This document shows, piece by piece, positions 47,402 through 57,239 of a stretch of DNA of 64,000 bases. Under the pieces are notes generated by a model. It saw only the letters and a program-made list of their open reading frames with translations. It ran no database searches and was not told where the DNA came from. The first letter of the stretch is position 1; each line of letters opens with the position of its first letter. The stretch spans positions 434,001 through 498,000 of the forward strand of contig NZ_JAQZZL010000001.1 in NCBI RefSeq assembly GCF_028745505.1, in the 5' to 3' direction. The position numbers and the translations under genes were made by a program. The stretch is from Lentisphaera marina (GTDB taxonomy: Bacteria > Verrucomicrobiota > Lentisphaeria > Lentisphaerales > Lentisphaeraceae).

Positions 47402-49204
47402 ATGTTTGATATAATATTAAAGCATTCAGGGAATTTAAAGAATGATATCCTGGCGGGTTTAACCGCCGTACTGACACTCATTCCCGAAGCTGTTGCATTT
47501 ACATTTGTTGCGGGTATTGACCCGATGATGGGCCTTTACGGCTCCTTTTTTATTGGCTTTATTACTGCGGCATTCGGTGGTCGTCCCGCCATGATTTCTG
47601 GCGCAGCGGGCTCCATGGCAGTTGTTACCACAGCCTTCATCATCATGTTTGGCCTCGAATATCTCTTAGCCGCTGTGATTTTAACGGGTATACTTCAGGT
47701 CCTCTTTGGTGCCTTTAAAATGGGTAAATTTATTCGCCTCTTACCCCATCCAGTGATGCTAGGTTTCGTCAATGGCCTCGCTATTGTGATTGGTATGGCG
47801 CAATTCGGTCAATTCAAAGAAAACACTCGCGTGGTTTACGACAAGCAAAACGATATGTTCACTTATGCTGGTGACTGGATGGCTCTCACTAGTCCCGCCA
47901 TGCTAACGATGATGGGCATGATTGTATTAACGATGTTAATCGTTCACTTCCTCCCAAAATTCACCAAGGCTATTCCAGCTCCCTTAGCCGCTATCGTTGT
48001 GTGTACACTTTTAGCTACTTTCACTCCTTTAAAAGATCACTCCAAGCGCGTTTCAGACGTCGTCCTTGGTCAACGTACTTCGATGACGGAAAAAGAAATC
48101 ATTACTGATGAATTTAACGCCAAGAAAGAAACTGTTCTTCACCGCGAATACACTGCTGCTGCAGAAGCTACCGTGGCTAAAGGTGTTAATGAACAAGAAA
48201 TCCAAGAGCGTTGGGACCTCAATCAAACTCAACTCATTGCCGAGGGTAAAAAAGACGAAGTCGATGCTCTAGACGGCAGCCTCAAAGGACGTTTACCTAG
48301 CTTCCACTTACCGAGTATCGGTTGGGATATGAGTAATCCTGAAAACCGCGATAAAGCTGTCAAAGTCTTTATCCTCGCTCTCATCCTTGCTTCGGTTGGC
48401 CTAATCGAAACACTCATGACGATGTCACTCATTGACGAAATCACCGAAACTCGTGGTCAAGGTAATAGAGAATCTGTCGCGCAAGGTACTGGTAATATTG
48501 TCAGTGGTTTCTTTGGAGGTATGTGTGGTTGTGCGATGATTGGTCAAAGTGTGATCTGCTTAAACTCTGGAGGTCGCGGTCGCGCCTCTGGTATTGCAAC
48601 GGCAATTTTTATGTTGATTTTCATCCTATTTGCTCCGCAACTCATTGAAATGATTCCCGTTGCTTCACTCATTGGTGTGATGTTCATGGTTGTGATTGCG
48701 ACTTTCGAATGGTCTTCACTTCGTTTATTTGGTAAGATTCCAAAATCCGAGATCCTCATTATCATCATCGTTTCTGCCGTCACCGTTTTTCTCGACCTCG
48801 CAGTCGCAGTTGGTATTGGTATCATCATCTCTGCGCTTATCTACGCTTGGAACTCTGCAAAAGAAATCAAAATCAAAGTAACAAATGAAAGTGAAGCTGA
48901 AAAAACTTACTCAGTAAGTGGCAACATTTTCTTCGGTTCGATCACTTCTTTCAAGGAGCTTTTTGATCCTAATAATGACCCTCAAGATGTCTACATCGAT
49001 TTTGCTGATTCAAAAGTTTGTGACCACTCGGGTATCGAAGCGGTTCACGGCTTGAGCGAACGTTATAAAGCTGCAGGCAAAGTGCTTCACTTACGTCATT
49101 TGAGTCCCGAATGTGCGACCCTCCTTAAGAAAGCAGGTGACATCGTGGAAGTTAATATCCTAGAGGATCCCAAATACCACGTCGCCGACGACGCTCTTGC
49201 GTAG
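47402..49204 (+). CDS. SulP-family anion transporter with STAS domain and a charged insertion
   Basis: A 600-residue inner-membrane transporter. SulP motifs are present: DILAGLTAVLTLIPEAVAF at the N-terminus, GAAGSMAVVTTAF, LPHPVMLGFVNGLAI, and TRGQGNRESVAQGTGNIVSGFFGGMCGCAMIGQS. A STAS domain occupies the last 100 residues (YIDFADSKVCDHSGIEAVHGL). An insertion of about 85 charged residues (roughly 211-297, rich in Glu, Lys, Gln) splits the membrane part between two helices; ordinary SulP proteins have a short loop there. Substrate may be sulfate or bicarbonate. With exported sulfatases in the same genome, sulfate is attractive but unproven. Confidence 0.9.
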   Translation: MFDIILKHSGNLKNDILAGLTAVLTLIPEAVAFTFVAGIDPMMGLYGSFFIGFITAAFGGRPAMISGAAGSMAVVTTAFIIMFGLEYLLAAVILTGILQVLFGAFKMGKFIRLLPHPVMLGFVNGLAIVIGMAQFGQFKENTRVVYDKQNDMFTYAGDWMALTSPAMLTMMGMIVLTMLIVHFLPKFTKAIPAPLAAIVVCTLLATFTPLKDHSKRVSDVVLGQRTSMTEKEIITDEFNAKKETVLHREYTAAAEATVAKGVNEQEIQERWDLNQTQLIAEGKKDEVDALDGSLKGRLPSFHLPSIGWDMSNPENRDKAVKVFILALILASVGLIETLMTMSLIDEITETRGQGNRESVAQGTGNIVSGFFGGMCGCAMIGQSVICLNSGGRGRASGIATAIFMLIFILFAPQLIEMIPVASLIGVMFMVVIATFEWSSLRLFGKIPKSEILIIIIVSAVTVFLDLAVAVGIGIIISALIYAWNSAKEIKIKVTNESEAEKTYSVSGNIFFGSITSFKELFDPNNDPQDVYIDFADSKVCDHSGIEAVHGLSERYKAAGKVLHLRHLSPECATLLKKAGDIVEVNILEDPKYHVADDALA

Positions 49205-49223
49205 ATAACAAAATCACCTCACA

Positions 49224-49255
49224 AAAAAAGGGATGCCATTTAGCATCCCTTTTTT
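49224..49255. terminator. Bidirectional terminator between sulP and the zinc-ribbon membrane gene
   Basis: A perfect 13-bp stem (49224-49236 with 49243-49255) with a six-base loop and T runs on both strands between convergent genes. Confidence 0.92.
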
Positions 49256-49274
49256 AGTTTAAGTCAATTGAGTC

Positions 49275-49856
49275 TTAATGACGTCCTGCTGCTTCAGCCA
49301 TACTCACTGCAAGTGCAACAGCCCCTACCGAGAGTACAATAAACGCAACCATTACCCCAAGTAAAATCTTGGCTGTTTTATCCAAAGTTTTATGATCGGC
49401 ATAACCTTCTGGGCAACAAGCCAGGCGGAAACTTACCAAAATATTATAAAATGGAATAAGCACTGTCCAACCATACCACAGGTTATAACCCAAGTTACGG
49501 CAACGTTCACGAATAATGTAAACTGCACCGGCAATGAAGACAATTATGCCAAGTATTGGAATAAGGCTAACAAAATTTAATCCAAAATTCCAACCCCAAT
49601 AAGGCCCACGAGTCATACCACCATATTCCATCACTTCTCCGCTATCATTTACTGATAGAGTTTCAGACGTACTTGGCGCGGCATAGGGGTTGACCGCCGC
49701 TTGCTCTTGAGTTTCTTCAGCTGCTGCTGGAAGCTCTTGGGCTCCTGGGTTGGTAATGACAAAATCATTCTCGCAAGACGGGCATTCAGCCGATTGTCCT
49801 AAAAAAGAATCCTCTACCGTATCGCTCCACTCACAGTTTGGGCATGCTGCAATCAT
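49275..49856 (-). CDS. Zinc-ribbon membrane protein
   Basis: A 193-residue protein. The N-terminus has a zinc ribbon made of CPNC and CPSC (about residues 5-26). A Pro/Ala/Glu-rich linker with NPYAAPST follows, then a membrane domain with three or four helices (LIPILGIIVFIAGAVYII, LWYGWTVLIPFYNILVSF, ILLGVMVAFIVLSVGAVALAV) resembling DUF805. The start at 49856 has GGAG six bases upstream and puts the first cysteine near residue 5. The NPYAAP linker is frequent in PVC membrane proteins of unknown function. No role can be assigned. Confidence 0.8.
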   Translation of the reverse strand: MIAACPNCEWSDTVEDSFLGQSAECPSCENDFVITNPGAQELPAAAEETQEQAAVNPYAAPSTSETLSVNDSGEVMEYGGMTRGPYWGWNFGLNFVSLIPILGIIVFIAGAVYIIRERCRNLGYNLWYGWTVLIPFYNILVSFRLACCPEGYADHKTLDKTAKILLGVMVAFIVLSVGAVALAVSMAEAAGRH

Positions 49857-49950
49857 GTATATCTCCATATCTTTTATTTTGTAGAATTTGTATTCTACAA
49901 ATGACAATCTCCTCAAGCAATATTGTGAATTTTAATTTTTTATTAAATCA

Positions 49951-50853
49951 TTAAGTAAAAACTTTACTTGCTAGTCGAAAAACTTGACTATGGGCATCGA
50001 TGATTTTGGCTAAGGATCGGCTATACCCCCCGCCCATAGTGATCACAATTGGAATGCTTAATTGCTTACATAAACTGAGTACATATTCATCACGATTATA
50101 CACGCCTTGCATGGATAGAGATAAACGACCAAATCGATCCCCCTCCAAAACATCAACTCCTGCAAGATAAAAAATAATATCTGGCTGATGTTCATCAATT
50201 ATACGCGGTAGATGCTCCTCTAAAGTATTCAAATAAATCTCATCCCCCGTCTCACACTCAAACGCTAGATCTAGATCAGATTTTTCTTTCCTCGTCGGAT
50301 AATTTCGCGCTCCATGCATCGAAAACGTGAATACACTTTTGTCCTTTTCAAAGATCTCTGCGGAACCATTGCCTTGGTGAACATCTAAATCCACAATAAG
50401 CGCTCGTTCAATCATTTGTCGATGCTGTAAGGCCCGTATCGCAATGGCGTGATCATTTAACAAACAGTAACCTTCACCGTGATCACTGAAAGCATGGTGG
50501 GTTCCACCTGCAATATTTAAACCACAAGCATTTTCCAAAGCCCAAAGGGCGAGCTGAAAAGTTCCCCCTGTTATATCGAGTTCTCGATCCAGAAGCTCCT
50601 GACTCAAAGGAAAGCCGACCTTCTTCATCTCCTTGTCACTAATCTGTAATGACTCAAGCCTATGCCAATAATCACTTGTGTGGCATAAGAGTATGTCTCT
50701 TACTGAAATAGCTTCTGGTTCAAAAAAACAATTATCTTCTAAAATTCCTTGATGCTGAATTTGTTTACGTAAAAGCTCATACTTTTCCATTGGGAAAGGA
50801 TGGTTCTTCCATAGGCTATGGGAGTAATTATCTTTATAAGCGACCTTAATCAT
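49951..50853 (-). CDS. Histone deacetylase-family protein (acetoin-utilisation/class IV-like)
   Basis: A 300-residue zinc deacetylase of the arginase-deacetylase fold. Active-site motifs are GGTHHAFSDHGEGYCLLND (H119 and H120 as the proton relay), VDLDVHQGNG with zinc ligands D157 and H159, GVDVLEGDRFGRLSLS with the third aspartate, and MGGGY near the C-terminus. Bacterial members deacetylate small molecules such as polyamines or act on protein lysines; the substrate cannot be told here. The ATG at 50853 is preferred over a GTG two codons earlier. It is followed at 46 bases by nothing on the same strand until the zinc-ribbon gene. Confidence 0.92.
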   Translation of the reverse strand: MIKVAYKDNYSHSLWKNHPFPMEKYELLRKQIQHQGILEDNCFFEPEAISVRDILLCHTSDYWHRLESLQISDKEMKKVGFPLSQELLDRELDITGGTFQLALWALENACGLNIAGGTHHAFSDHGEGYCLLNDHAIAIRALQHRQMIERALIVDLDVHQGNGSAEIFEKDKSVFTFSMHGARNYPTRKEKSDLDLAFECETGDEIYLNTLEEHLPRIIDEHQPDIIFYLAGVDVLEGDRFGRLSLSMQGVYNRDEYVLSLCKQLSIPIVITMGGGYSRSLAKIIDAHSQVFRLASKVFT

Positions 50854-50898
50854 ATGCACTAACTTATGCTTATAAACTAAATAAAAAACTTTATTTTA

Positions 50899-52617
50899 TC
50901 ACTTCGTAAACACCACATGCAATATTTGACGTGCTCGGCTCGCCCCAATGAAAAGGCTCTGACATTGCTGTTCATCATTTTGAAAATCGGCATCATAACC
51001 TACTAAAAAAGCCACTTTAGTTTCCAGGCCCTTCACTTTATTAGCTGAGATATACAAAATTTTATTCCTCTCGGGGAAGAGGCCATTATTAATTTTTACT
51101 CCTCCCATTTTCCCACTGGGGAGCAAGCGACGATTTTTACTAAAAGAATTGGCAATGATCATGATTTCTTCGGGATAACAAACTTTGCGCTTTAATAAAT
51201 CGGCAATGGTATCGTCGAGATATTTTGGAATCTGATGATGTTTAAGTACCTTCTCAACTACGGGTTCGCCCGCGGGTAAATCCGATGCGGGAGTTAAATC
51301 CATGGTACGAATTTTTGATGATGTCGACTTTATCTTAATGAGATATTTGAAAATGTTCATCGTGTAGCGATAACTCTCATATAAATTTAAACGCAGAGGA
51401 TTAGCTTCTAAAGTTGAATAGAGTTTTTCTACATCAAAACCATTCATCCCACCCCTTCGAAAACTCGGGCGTTGGTCAGAGTCGTAAAGCACCGCAATAC
51501 GCGACTTGGCACCTTCTTTCAATAAAGATAGATACAGCGACCACCAACCGGGTCCATTAGTTCCATGAATGGGAAATTCCGTGTCGTGATCTTGAGCTTC
51601 ATCCACAATCAGACAATCGTATTCCGGGAGGATTTTACCTTGAGCGACTAAGCCTTCTAAAGTTAAAGGCAGTTGTGATTCATAAAACTGATTGCGTGAT
51701 TCGTGGTCATCTGGGACGACAAACTCAAGTCCATTTTGCTTATAAATATCTCGGGCTAGGTCTTCCCAGAGTTTTACAGTAATTTTCCCCTTGCGGGCTT
51801 GCCCCCCCTGTTCAATTTTTTCCGCAATAACTTTTAACTTATTGCGAAGAGCGCGATTATAACAGAGAATCAAAACCGAGCCACCACGCTCACGTCGCCT
51901 GCCGGCCCAAATCCGTGCCAAGCCAAGGGCCATCCACGACTTACCACTTCCCGGCGCTCCCTTGACGACAAATTGACGATTATGAATCAAATGATTAAGC
52001 ACGCGTGTGACTTTGGAATTAATCAATTTAGTTAAGTATTTGTCGGTTTCTTTAACTGATTTAGGGTCGATCCCACTCTCTTCTTCATCGACGAAAGCCT
52101 TGCGAAACATTTTTTCCGCTTCTACGGGCTTCAGCTTCATGACACGACCCAAGTTTTTATCCATCTTGGGAACAAAGTTCTCTAAATCTTGTCGATCCAT
52201 GATGAGCTCACGGGGGAGGCCTTGGTACTCATTATAATCTCCACGAATAAATAGGTCTGGACAAGCTAACACACCTTTGACCACCATCTTATAGGCTCCG
52301 CCTGCACGAGCTAAAATATCTCTCACACCTTGAATCTCGCGGAATAATTGCGCATCCGGCGCGGTGCGATTGTGAGTATTCCATTCGCCCGTCTTTTTAT
52401 TACGGCGCAACACACCGCCTTTGGCTTCAATAACTAAAACGCCCGCATCGGGATTGAAGACTAAAAAGTCACCCTCACGTGCCACTCCGCGTGGTCCTTT
52501 GTAATAATAACCCCAAACAACAATCCAATGAGCCGGTAAGCCCTCGAGTAAAGTGGCAACTTTTTGTTCGGATTCATGACATTTGTATTCTGGGCGCAAT
52601 CTAATGAACTGAGGCAT
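50899..52617 (-). CDS. NERD-domain nuclease fused to a superfamily I helicase-like ATPase
   Basis: A 572-residue protein. The N-terminal nuclease-related domain (about 10-120) has the motif D50, then E64-x-K66 (VIEAKGG), as in restriction-like nucleases. A helicase-like domain follows with Walker A GAPGSGKS (220-227), a motif Ia-like LILCYNRALRNKL, Walker B with DEAQD (339-343) and the C-terminal motif KVKGLETKVAFLVGYDAD, ending in a motif VI-like LFIGASRARQILHVVF. AAGGA precedes the ATG. Family knowledge: NERD-helicase proteins are found in DNA repair and, in some genomes, near defence genes; no such neighbours are visible here. It stands alone. Confidence 0.9.
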   Translation of the reverse strand: MPQFIRLRPEYKCHESEQKVATLLEGLPAHWIVVWGYYYKGPRGVAREGDFLVFNPDAGVLVIEAKGGVLRRNKKTGEWNTHNRTAPDAQLFREIQGVRDILARAGGAYKMVVKGVLACPDLFIRGDYNEYQGLPRELIMDRQDLENFVPKMDKNLGRVMKLKPVEAEKMFRKAFVDEEESGIDPKSVKETDKYLTKLINSKVTRVLNHLIHNRQFVVKGAPGSGKSWMALGLARIWAGRRRERGGSVLILCYNRALRNKLKVIAEKIEQGGQARKGKITVKLWEDLARDIYKQNGLEFVVPDDHESRNQFYESQLPLTLEGLVAQGKILPEYDCLIVDEAQDHDTEFPIHGTNGPGWWSLYLSLLKEGAKSRIAVLYDSDQRPSFRRGGMNGFDVEKLYSTLEANPLRLNLYESYRYTMNIFKYLIKIKSTSSKIRTMDLTPASDLPAGEPVVEKVLKHHQIPKYLDDTIADLLKRKVCYPEEIMIIANSFSKNRRLLPSGKMGGVKINNGLFPERNKILYISANKVKGLETKVAFLVGYDADFQNDEQQCQSLFIGASRARQILHVVFTK

Positions 52618-52795
52618 TTTCCTTCCTAATCTAAGTCTATCAACACATAAACAATTTATCCGTGAGGTAAGTGATTAAAACCCTACAGTCACTAGAAAAA
52701 GCTTTTTTCGAAGCATAAATGACACAAAAGATCAACTCGGCTTGCCAGTAGCACGCCTTCGTGTAATTTAAGCAAATTTTTTAGGATAAACACAT

Positions 52796-54445
52796 ATGAA
52801 TAAAGTCGAGTACGATTTCTTGATCATCGGTAGCGGTTTAGCGGGCATGTATTGTGCGCTACAAGCAGCCGAACATGGCTCGGTTGCCTTGGTCTCCAAG
52901 CGAGAACTCAGTGAGTGCAACAGCAAATATGCTCAAGGAGGAATCTCCTGTGTGATGACGGAAATCAATGATAAAGATAGTTTTGAGCTCCACGTCTCTG
53001 ACACGCTAAAAGCTGGAGCGGGTCTCTGCAATGAGGAAGTAGTCTCTGATATCGTATCTGCTGGACCCAAAGCGATTAAAAAACTCATCGACTTAGGTGT
53101 TAAATTTACTCGCCGTTCAGAGGTTGATGAGAGCGATGATGATGAAGCTGGGCAATACAACTTAGGTCGCGAGGGTGGACATAGCCAACGACGTGTTTTA
53201 CATGCGGGCGATATTACCGGAACAGAAGTCATTCGTGCCCTCGAAAAAGCCTGTCGCCAAGAAAGCCGTATCGAAATTTTTGAGAATTACCACGCCATCG
53301 ATCTCATCACCACGGGAAAACTCGGTTGGGGCTTAGATAAAAATAATTGCCTCGGGGCTTATGTCCTCGATAAAAGCAATGAGAGCGTCACGACTTTTTT
53401 AGCCAAGTCGACGATCCTCGCTACAGGTGGTGCAGGCAAGGTCTACACCTATACAACGAACCCAGACATTGCCACTGGCGATGGCATTGCTATGGCTTAC
53501 CGTGCTAATGCGGACATCGCAAACATGGAATTTTTCCAATTTCACCCCACTTGTCTCTACGATCATCGCATCAATAGCTTTCTCATTTCTGAAGCTGTTC
53601 GCGGCGAGGGCGCCATCCTTAAGATCCGTCGCAAAGGACAACTCGTTGATTTTATGGAAAAATATCACCCTCTCAAAAGCTTGGCTCCGCGTGATGTTGT
53701 GGCTCGTGCTATTGACCGCGAGCTCAAAGAAACGGGTGAAAAATGTGTCTATCTAGATATTACTCATCACAGTGAAGAATTCCTGCGCAAGCGTTTCCCC
53801 AAAATCTTTAATGTATGTGAATCCATTGGCCTCAATTTAGCCAACGATCCCATACCCGTTGTTCCAGCTGCCCATTACTGCTGTGGCGGAGTTAAAACTG
53901 ATATCTGCGGAACCACGAATATCACTCGCTTATACGCCATTGGTGAAACGGCCTGCACTGGCCTGCACGGCGCAAATCGCCTCGCGAGTAATAGCTTGCT
54001 CGAAGCCGTTGTCATGGGTGGTAAAGCCGCTCAATGTGCGGCTGAAATGAATGCCTCGCTCTCAAATTCAATTTTAGAAACACAAATGAATGCCGTTCCC
54101 AGCTGGTCGAGTGGCAATGCCACTAACTCAGATGAACAAGTTGTCATCACCCACAACTGGCAAGAGATTCGCTCATTCATGTGGGACTTTGTGGGGATTT
54201 TCAGAACCAACAAACGCCTTCAACGTGCCAAGCGACGGATTCGCAATATCCAACACGAAATAACCCATTATTACTGGGATTTCAACATTACCCCCGACTT
54301 GATTGAGTTGCGTAACCTCGCATGTTTAGCCGAACTTATTATTGATTGTGCCCTCTCGCGCCAAGAGAGTCGTGGATTGCACTTTAACCTTGACTACCCA
54401 GAAAAATCAGATCAGGCCATAGAGAGCCACCTAAGGAAATTTTAA
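52796..54445 (+). CDS. nadB: L-aspartate oxidase
   Basis: The first enzyme of de novo NAD synthesis, oxidising L-aspartate to iminoaspartate with FAD. The 549-residue protein opens with the dinucleotide motif FLIIGSGLAGMYCALQAAE. It continues with SKYAQGGISCV, GGHSQRRVLHAGDITG, LATGGAGKVYTYTTNP, FFQFHPTCLYD, the active-site SEAVRGEGAIL and HGANRLASNSLLEAVVMG. These distinguish NadB from fumarate reductase and succinate dehydrogenase flavoproteins. AGGA precedes the ATG. It is followed with a one-base gap by trmB; nadA and nadC are not adjacent. Confidence 0.95.
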   Translation: MNKVEYDFLIIGSGLAGMYCALQAAEHGSVALVSKRELSECNSKYAQGGISCVMTEINDKDSFELHVSDTLKAGAGLCNEEVVSDIVSAGPKAIKKLIDLGVKFTRRSEVDESDDDEAGQYNLGREGGHSQRRVLHAGDITGTEVIRALEKACRQESRIEIFENYHAIDLITTGKLGWGLDKNNCLGAYVLDKSNESVTTFLAKSTILATGGAGKVYTYTTNPDIATGDGIAMAYRANADIANMEFFQFHPTCLYDHRINSFLISEAVRGEGAILKIRRKGQLVDFMEKYHPLKSLAPRDVVARAIDRELKETGEKCVYLDITHHSEEFLRKRFPKIFNVCESIGLNLANDPIPVVPAAHYCCGGVKTDICGTTNITRLYAIGETACTGLHGANRLASNSLLEAVVMGGKAAQCAAEMNASLSNSILETQMNAVPSWSSGNATNSDEQVVITHNWQEIRSFMWDFVGIFRTNKRLQRAKRRIRNIQHEITHYYWDFNITPDLIELRNLACLAELIIDCALSRQESRGLHFNLDYPEKSDQAIESHLRKF

Positions 54446-54446
54446 G

Positions 54447-55040
54447 ATGTTAGAAATTAAAAAGCCCCTTGAACTCATTGGTGAATTCAAGCGTTTGGAT
54501 ACCATTGTCGACTTTAATCACCCTCGCATTGAGCTTGATATGGGCTGTGGGAAAGGGCGTTTTACAACTGAGCTCGCCAAACGCCACCCAGAAGCACTGG
54601 TCATGGGTGCCGACATTAAACTTGATCGCCTTCGCAAGCTCAATGGTAAGGCCGCTCGTGCGGGCTGTGGCAAGGTAGAAGCACTGCACTGCTTAGGTTG
54701 GGAACTTTTTGGCTTTCAACTCCCTGACCTCTCCATTGATCGCGTCCACATTCTTTGTCCTGATCCCTGGCCTAAGAAACATCACCGCCGTAATCGCATG
54801 CTCTCTAGTGAGTTCATGTACCGCGTGACTCGCAAAATCAAAAAGGGTGGGAGCCTACATTTATCCACTGACGACCTCCCCTACCTCGAGTGGATGAAAA
54901 CCGTTACTTCTCAACTCCCCTGCTTAGAACCAGATCAATCTGTCTTAGAAGATATTGCCGATGTTCAAACTGAGTTTGAAATGAATTTCGCTAGCCAAGA
55001 TAAGCCCGTGACTCATTTGGGTTTTCGCGTCCTCGCCTAA
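54447..55040 (+). CDS. trmB: tRNA (guanine-N7)-methyltransferase
   Basis: Methylates G46 of tRNA variable loops using SAM. The 197-residue protein has the SAM motif ELDMGCGKGRFTTELAKRH, then GADIKLDRLRKL, the diagnostic PDPWPKKHHRRNRML, and STDDLPYLEWM. Length is on the short side of the family but the core is complete. It sits one base after nadB, and its stop overlaps the next start by one base, so nadB, trmB and the small downstream gene form one operon. Confidence 0.94.
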   Translation: MLEIKKPLELIGEFKRLDTIVDFNHPRIELDMGCGKGRFTTELAKRHPEALVMGADIKLDRLRKLNGKAARAGCGKVEALHCLGWELFGFQLPDLSIDRVHILCPDPWPKKHHRRNRMLSSEFMYRVTRKIKKGGSLHLSTDDLPYLEWMKTVTSQLPCLEPDQSVLEDIADVQTEFEMNFASQDKPVTHLGFRVLA

Positions 55041-55384
55041 TGTCAAACTTACTGGAAGATGTCAATAAACAATTTGCGCTTTGGGTAGCTGAAGAAGCCC
55101 GCCAATTGCGCATTATTGAAGAATCGGCTGCCAATTTAGTGGCGGCCGCCAAGACTCATCCAGCCCGAAAACCTCACCTCAAGCGTTTGCGGAATGCGCA
55201 AAAAGCTTTAGAAACGGCCAGTGAACAATGCGTGCACTTCACTGACTTGGCCGATTTCCTCAATTCTAAAGAAGAGTATAAAGATCTCCCAACTAATCAA
55301 AACATCTCTAATAGTCTAACTACTTTAAAACTCGCCCCAGAAATTGCCCCCCTACTAGAGTCCCTTCAATTTATTAATAAATGA
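55040..55384 (+). CDS. Small helical protein of unknown function
   Basis: A 114-residue, mostly alpha-helical protein with no signal peptide or recognised motif. Residues 10-60 (QFALWVAEEARQLRIIEESA, then LKRLRNAQKALETASEQC) look like two long amphipathic helices, possibly a helical hairpin. Its start overlaps the trmB stop by one base (TAATG), which supports it as a real coupled gene. I do not recognise the family. Confidence 0.65.
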   Translation: MSNLLEDVNKQFALWVAEEARQLRIIEESAANLVAAAKTHPARKPHLKRLRNAQKALETASEQCVHFTDLADFLNSKEEYKDLPTNQNISNSLTTLKLAPEIAPLLESLQFINK

Positions 55385-55486
55385 CTCTAACTCAAAAATT
55401 TTAAGACAGGCTTTGTAGATTGCTTAACTTGATGGCTTTTGGAGCTGTGATATTTTTGCCGAGATAAATAATTAAGGAAAAATACC

Positions 55487-57130
55487 ATGATCTTAGATAA
55501 ACACCCCTTCATTACTCAGCGCCCAGGCCCTGTAGTTCTCTGTATTCTCGATGGTGTCGGCTACTCCGACCACACAGAAGGTGATGCTTATAAAGCCGCT
55601 CACACACCAAACTTAGATTGGCTCCACGCCAACTGCCAAAACCGTCCGCTCAATGCGCATGGTACACATGTGGGTCTTCCATCTGATGCCGACATGGGCA
55701 ACTCGGAAGTGGGTCACAACGCTATTGGTGGTGGTCGCATTGTTGCGCAAGGCGCAAAACTCGTTAATACGGCTATTGAAACGGGCGCACTTTTCGAAGG
55801 TGAGATCTGGCGTAAACTCTCTGGCAATGTACGAGAAAAGAGTTCTACCTTGCATTTCATTGGCCTTTTCTCAGATGGTGGTGTTCACGCACATCTCGAC
55901 CATTTACAAGCCATGGTGGAACAGGCTAAAGCGGAAGGAATCAAGAGTATTCGTTTCCACATTTTACTTGATGGTCGCGACGTTAGTGAAACATCTGCGC
56001 TCGAATACGTCCTTCCTTTTGAGGAATATTTGAAGGGACTAAATTCTGAAGGCATTTCAGCTAAAATCGCTTCCGGTGGTGGTCGTATGACTATTACTAT
56101 GGACCGTTATGGTGCGGAATGGGATATGGTTGAACGCGGTTGGAATACTCACGTTCACGGTGAAGGCCGTCAGTTCGCATCTACTGAAGAAGCCATTAAA
56201 ACTTATCGTGAAGAAGGCGATTTTATCGACCAGTACTTACCTGCTTTTGTCATTGCTGAAAATGGTCAGCCTGTTGGTCGTATTTGCAATGGTGACTCCG
56301 TCATTTTCTACAACTTCCGCGGTGACCGCTCCATCGAAATCTCGCAAGCTTTCGAGGATGATGAATTTCCTCATTTCGATCGCGGCGAACGCCCCGATGT
56401 TGAGTACTCAGGCATGATGGAATACGATGGTGACGACCACATTCCTAAGCAATACCTCGTAGCACCTCCTGCAATTGATCAACCCATGTGTGAATTCCTT
56501 TCAGCTAATGGCGTTGGACAATTAGCTATTTCTGAGACTCAGAAATATGGTCATGTGACTTTCTTCTTCAATGGTAACCGCAGTGGTAAATTCGATGACA
56601 AAGTTGAAGATTTCATTGAAATCCCCTCTGATGTCGGTGGCTATGACCTACGTCCTTGGATGAAAGCGGTCGAAATTACCGATTACCTCGTCCCTGCTAT
56701 TTGCGAAAATCGCCAGCCATTTGTTCGCGTTAACTACGCTAATGGTGATATGGTCGGCCACACAGGCAACTTCAATGCTGCGCGTATGGCGGTAGAAGTT
56801 GTCGACGTCCAAGTTGGACGCCTCATGGCTGCCGTGAAAAAAGCTAATGGTATCTTGCTCGTCACGTCAGATCATGGTAACTGTGATGAAATGTTTGAGT
56901 TCGATAAAAAAGGCGAAGTGAAACGTGGTGACAATGGCCAAGCGAAAGCCAAAACAAGCCACACACTCAACAAAGTCCCCTTTATCGTCTATGACCCTGC
57001 AAGTCTCAATGAATTCGCTCTGAGTGAAGTTCATGATGCGGGCCTCAGCCATATTGCTGGTACCGTTTTCAACTTGCTTGGTTTCCAAGCACCGGATGTC
57101 TTTAACCGTACTTTACTAGAAAAAAAGTAA
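55487..57130 (+). CDS. gpmI: 2,3-bisphosphoglycerate-independent phosphoglycerate mutase
   Basis: Interconverts 3- and 2-phosphoglycerate in glycolysis with two manganese ions. The 547-residue length fits the family. The alkaline phosphatase-like domain has LCILDGVGYSD and the phosphoserine S73 in DADMGNSEVGHNAIGGGR. The substrate-binding domain has LLDGRDV and SGGGRMTITMDRY. Later metal ligands appear in NYANGDMVGHTG and TSDHGNCDEM. A strong ribosome site is not obvious beyond AAGGAAAA upstream. A terminator follows. Confidence 0.96.
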   Translation: MILDKHPFITQRPGPVVLCILDGVGYSDHTEGDAYKAAHTPNLDWLHANCQNRPLNAHGTHVGLPSDADMGNSEVGHNAIGGGRIVAQGAKLVNTAIETGALFEGEIWRKLSGNVREKSSTLHFIGLFSDGGVHAHLDHLQAMVEQAKAEGIKSIRFHILLDGRDVSETSALEYVLPFEEYLKGLNSEGISAKIASGGGRMTITMDRYGAEWDMVERGWNTHVHGEGRQFASTEEAIKTYREEGDFIDQYLPAFVIAENGQPVGRICNGDSVIFYNFRGDRSIEISQAFEDDEFPHFDRGERPDVEYSGMMEYDGDDHIPKQYLVAPPAIDQPMCEFLSANGVGQLAISETQKYGHVTFFFNGNRSGKFDDKVEDFIEIPSDVGGYDLRPWMKAVEITDYLVPAICENRQPFVRVNYANGDMVGHTGNFNAARMAVEVVDVQVGRLMAAVKKANGILLVTSDHGNCDEMFEFDKKGEVKRGDNGQAKAKTSHTLNKVPFIVYDPASLNEFALSEVHDAGLSHIAGTVFNLLGFQAPDVFNRTLLEKK

Positions 57131-57144
57131 GCTTAAAACATCAA

Positions 57145-57177
57145 CAAAAAAAGCCTCGCTTACGCGGGGCTTTTTTG
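57145..57177 (+). terminator. Rho-independent terminator of gpmI
   Basis: A GC-rich stem (57153-57159 with 57164-57170, one G-U pair) extended by A-T pairs, a four-base loop, then a T run. Confidence 0.9.
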
Positions 57178-57239
57178 TGTCTCTGTGTTAAAGAAGTTCG
57201 CTAAAACAACTAGCTCGGCACTAAGATTGAGTCCCGAAA

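Noticed and set aside
53399..53668. Minus-strand open frames within nadB and other long genes
   Set aside because: They are antisense shadows of well-supported coding sequences.
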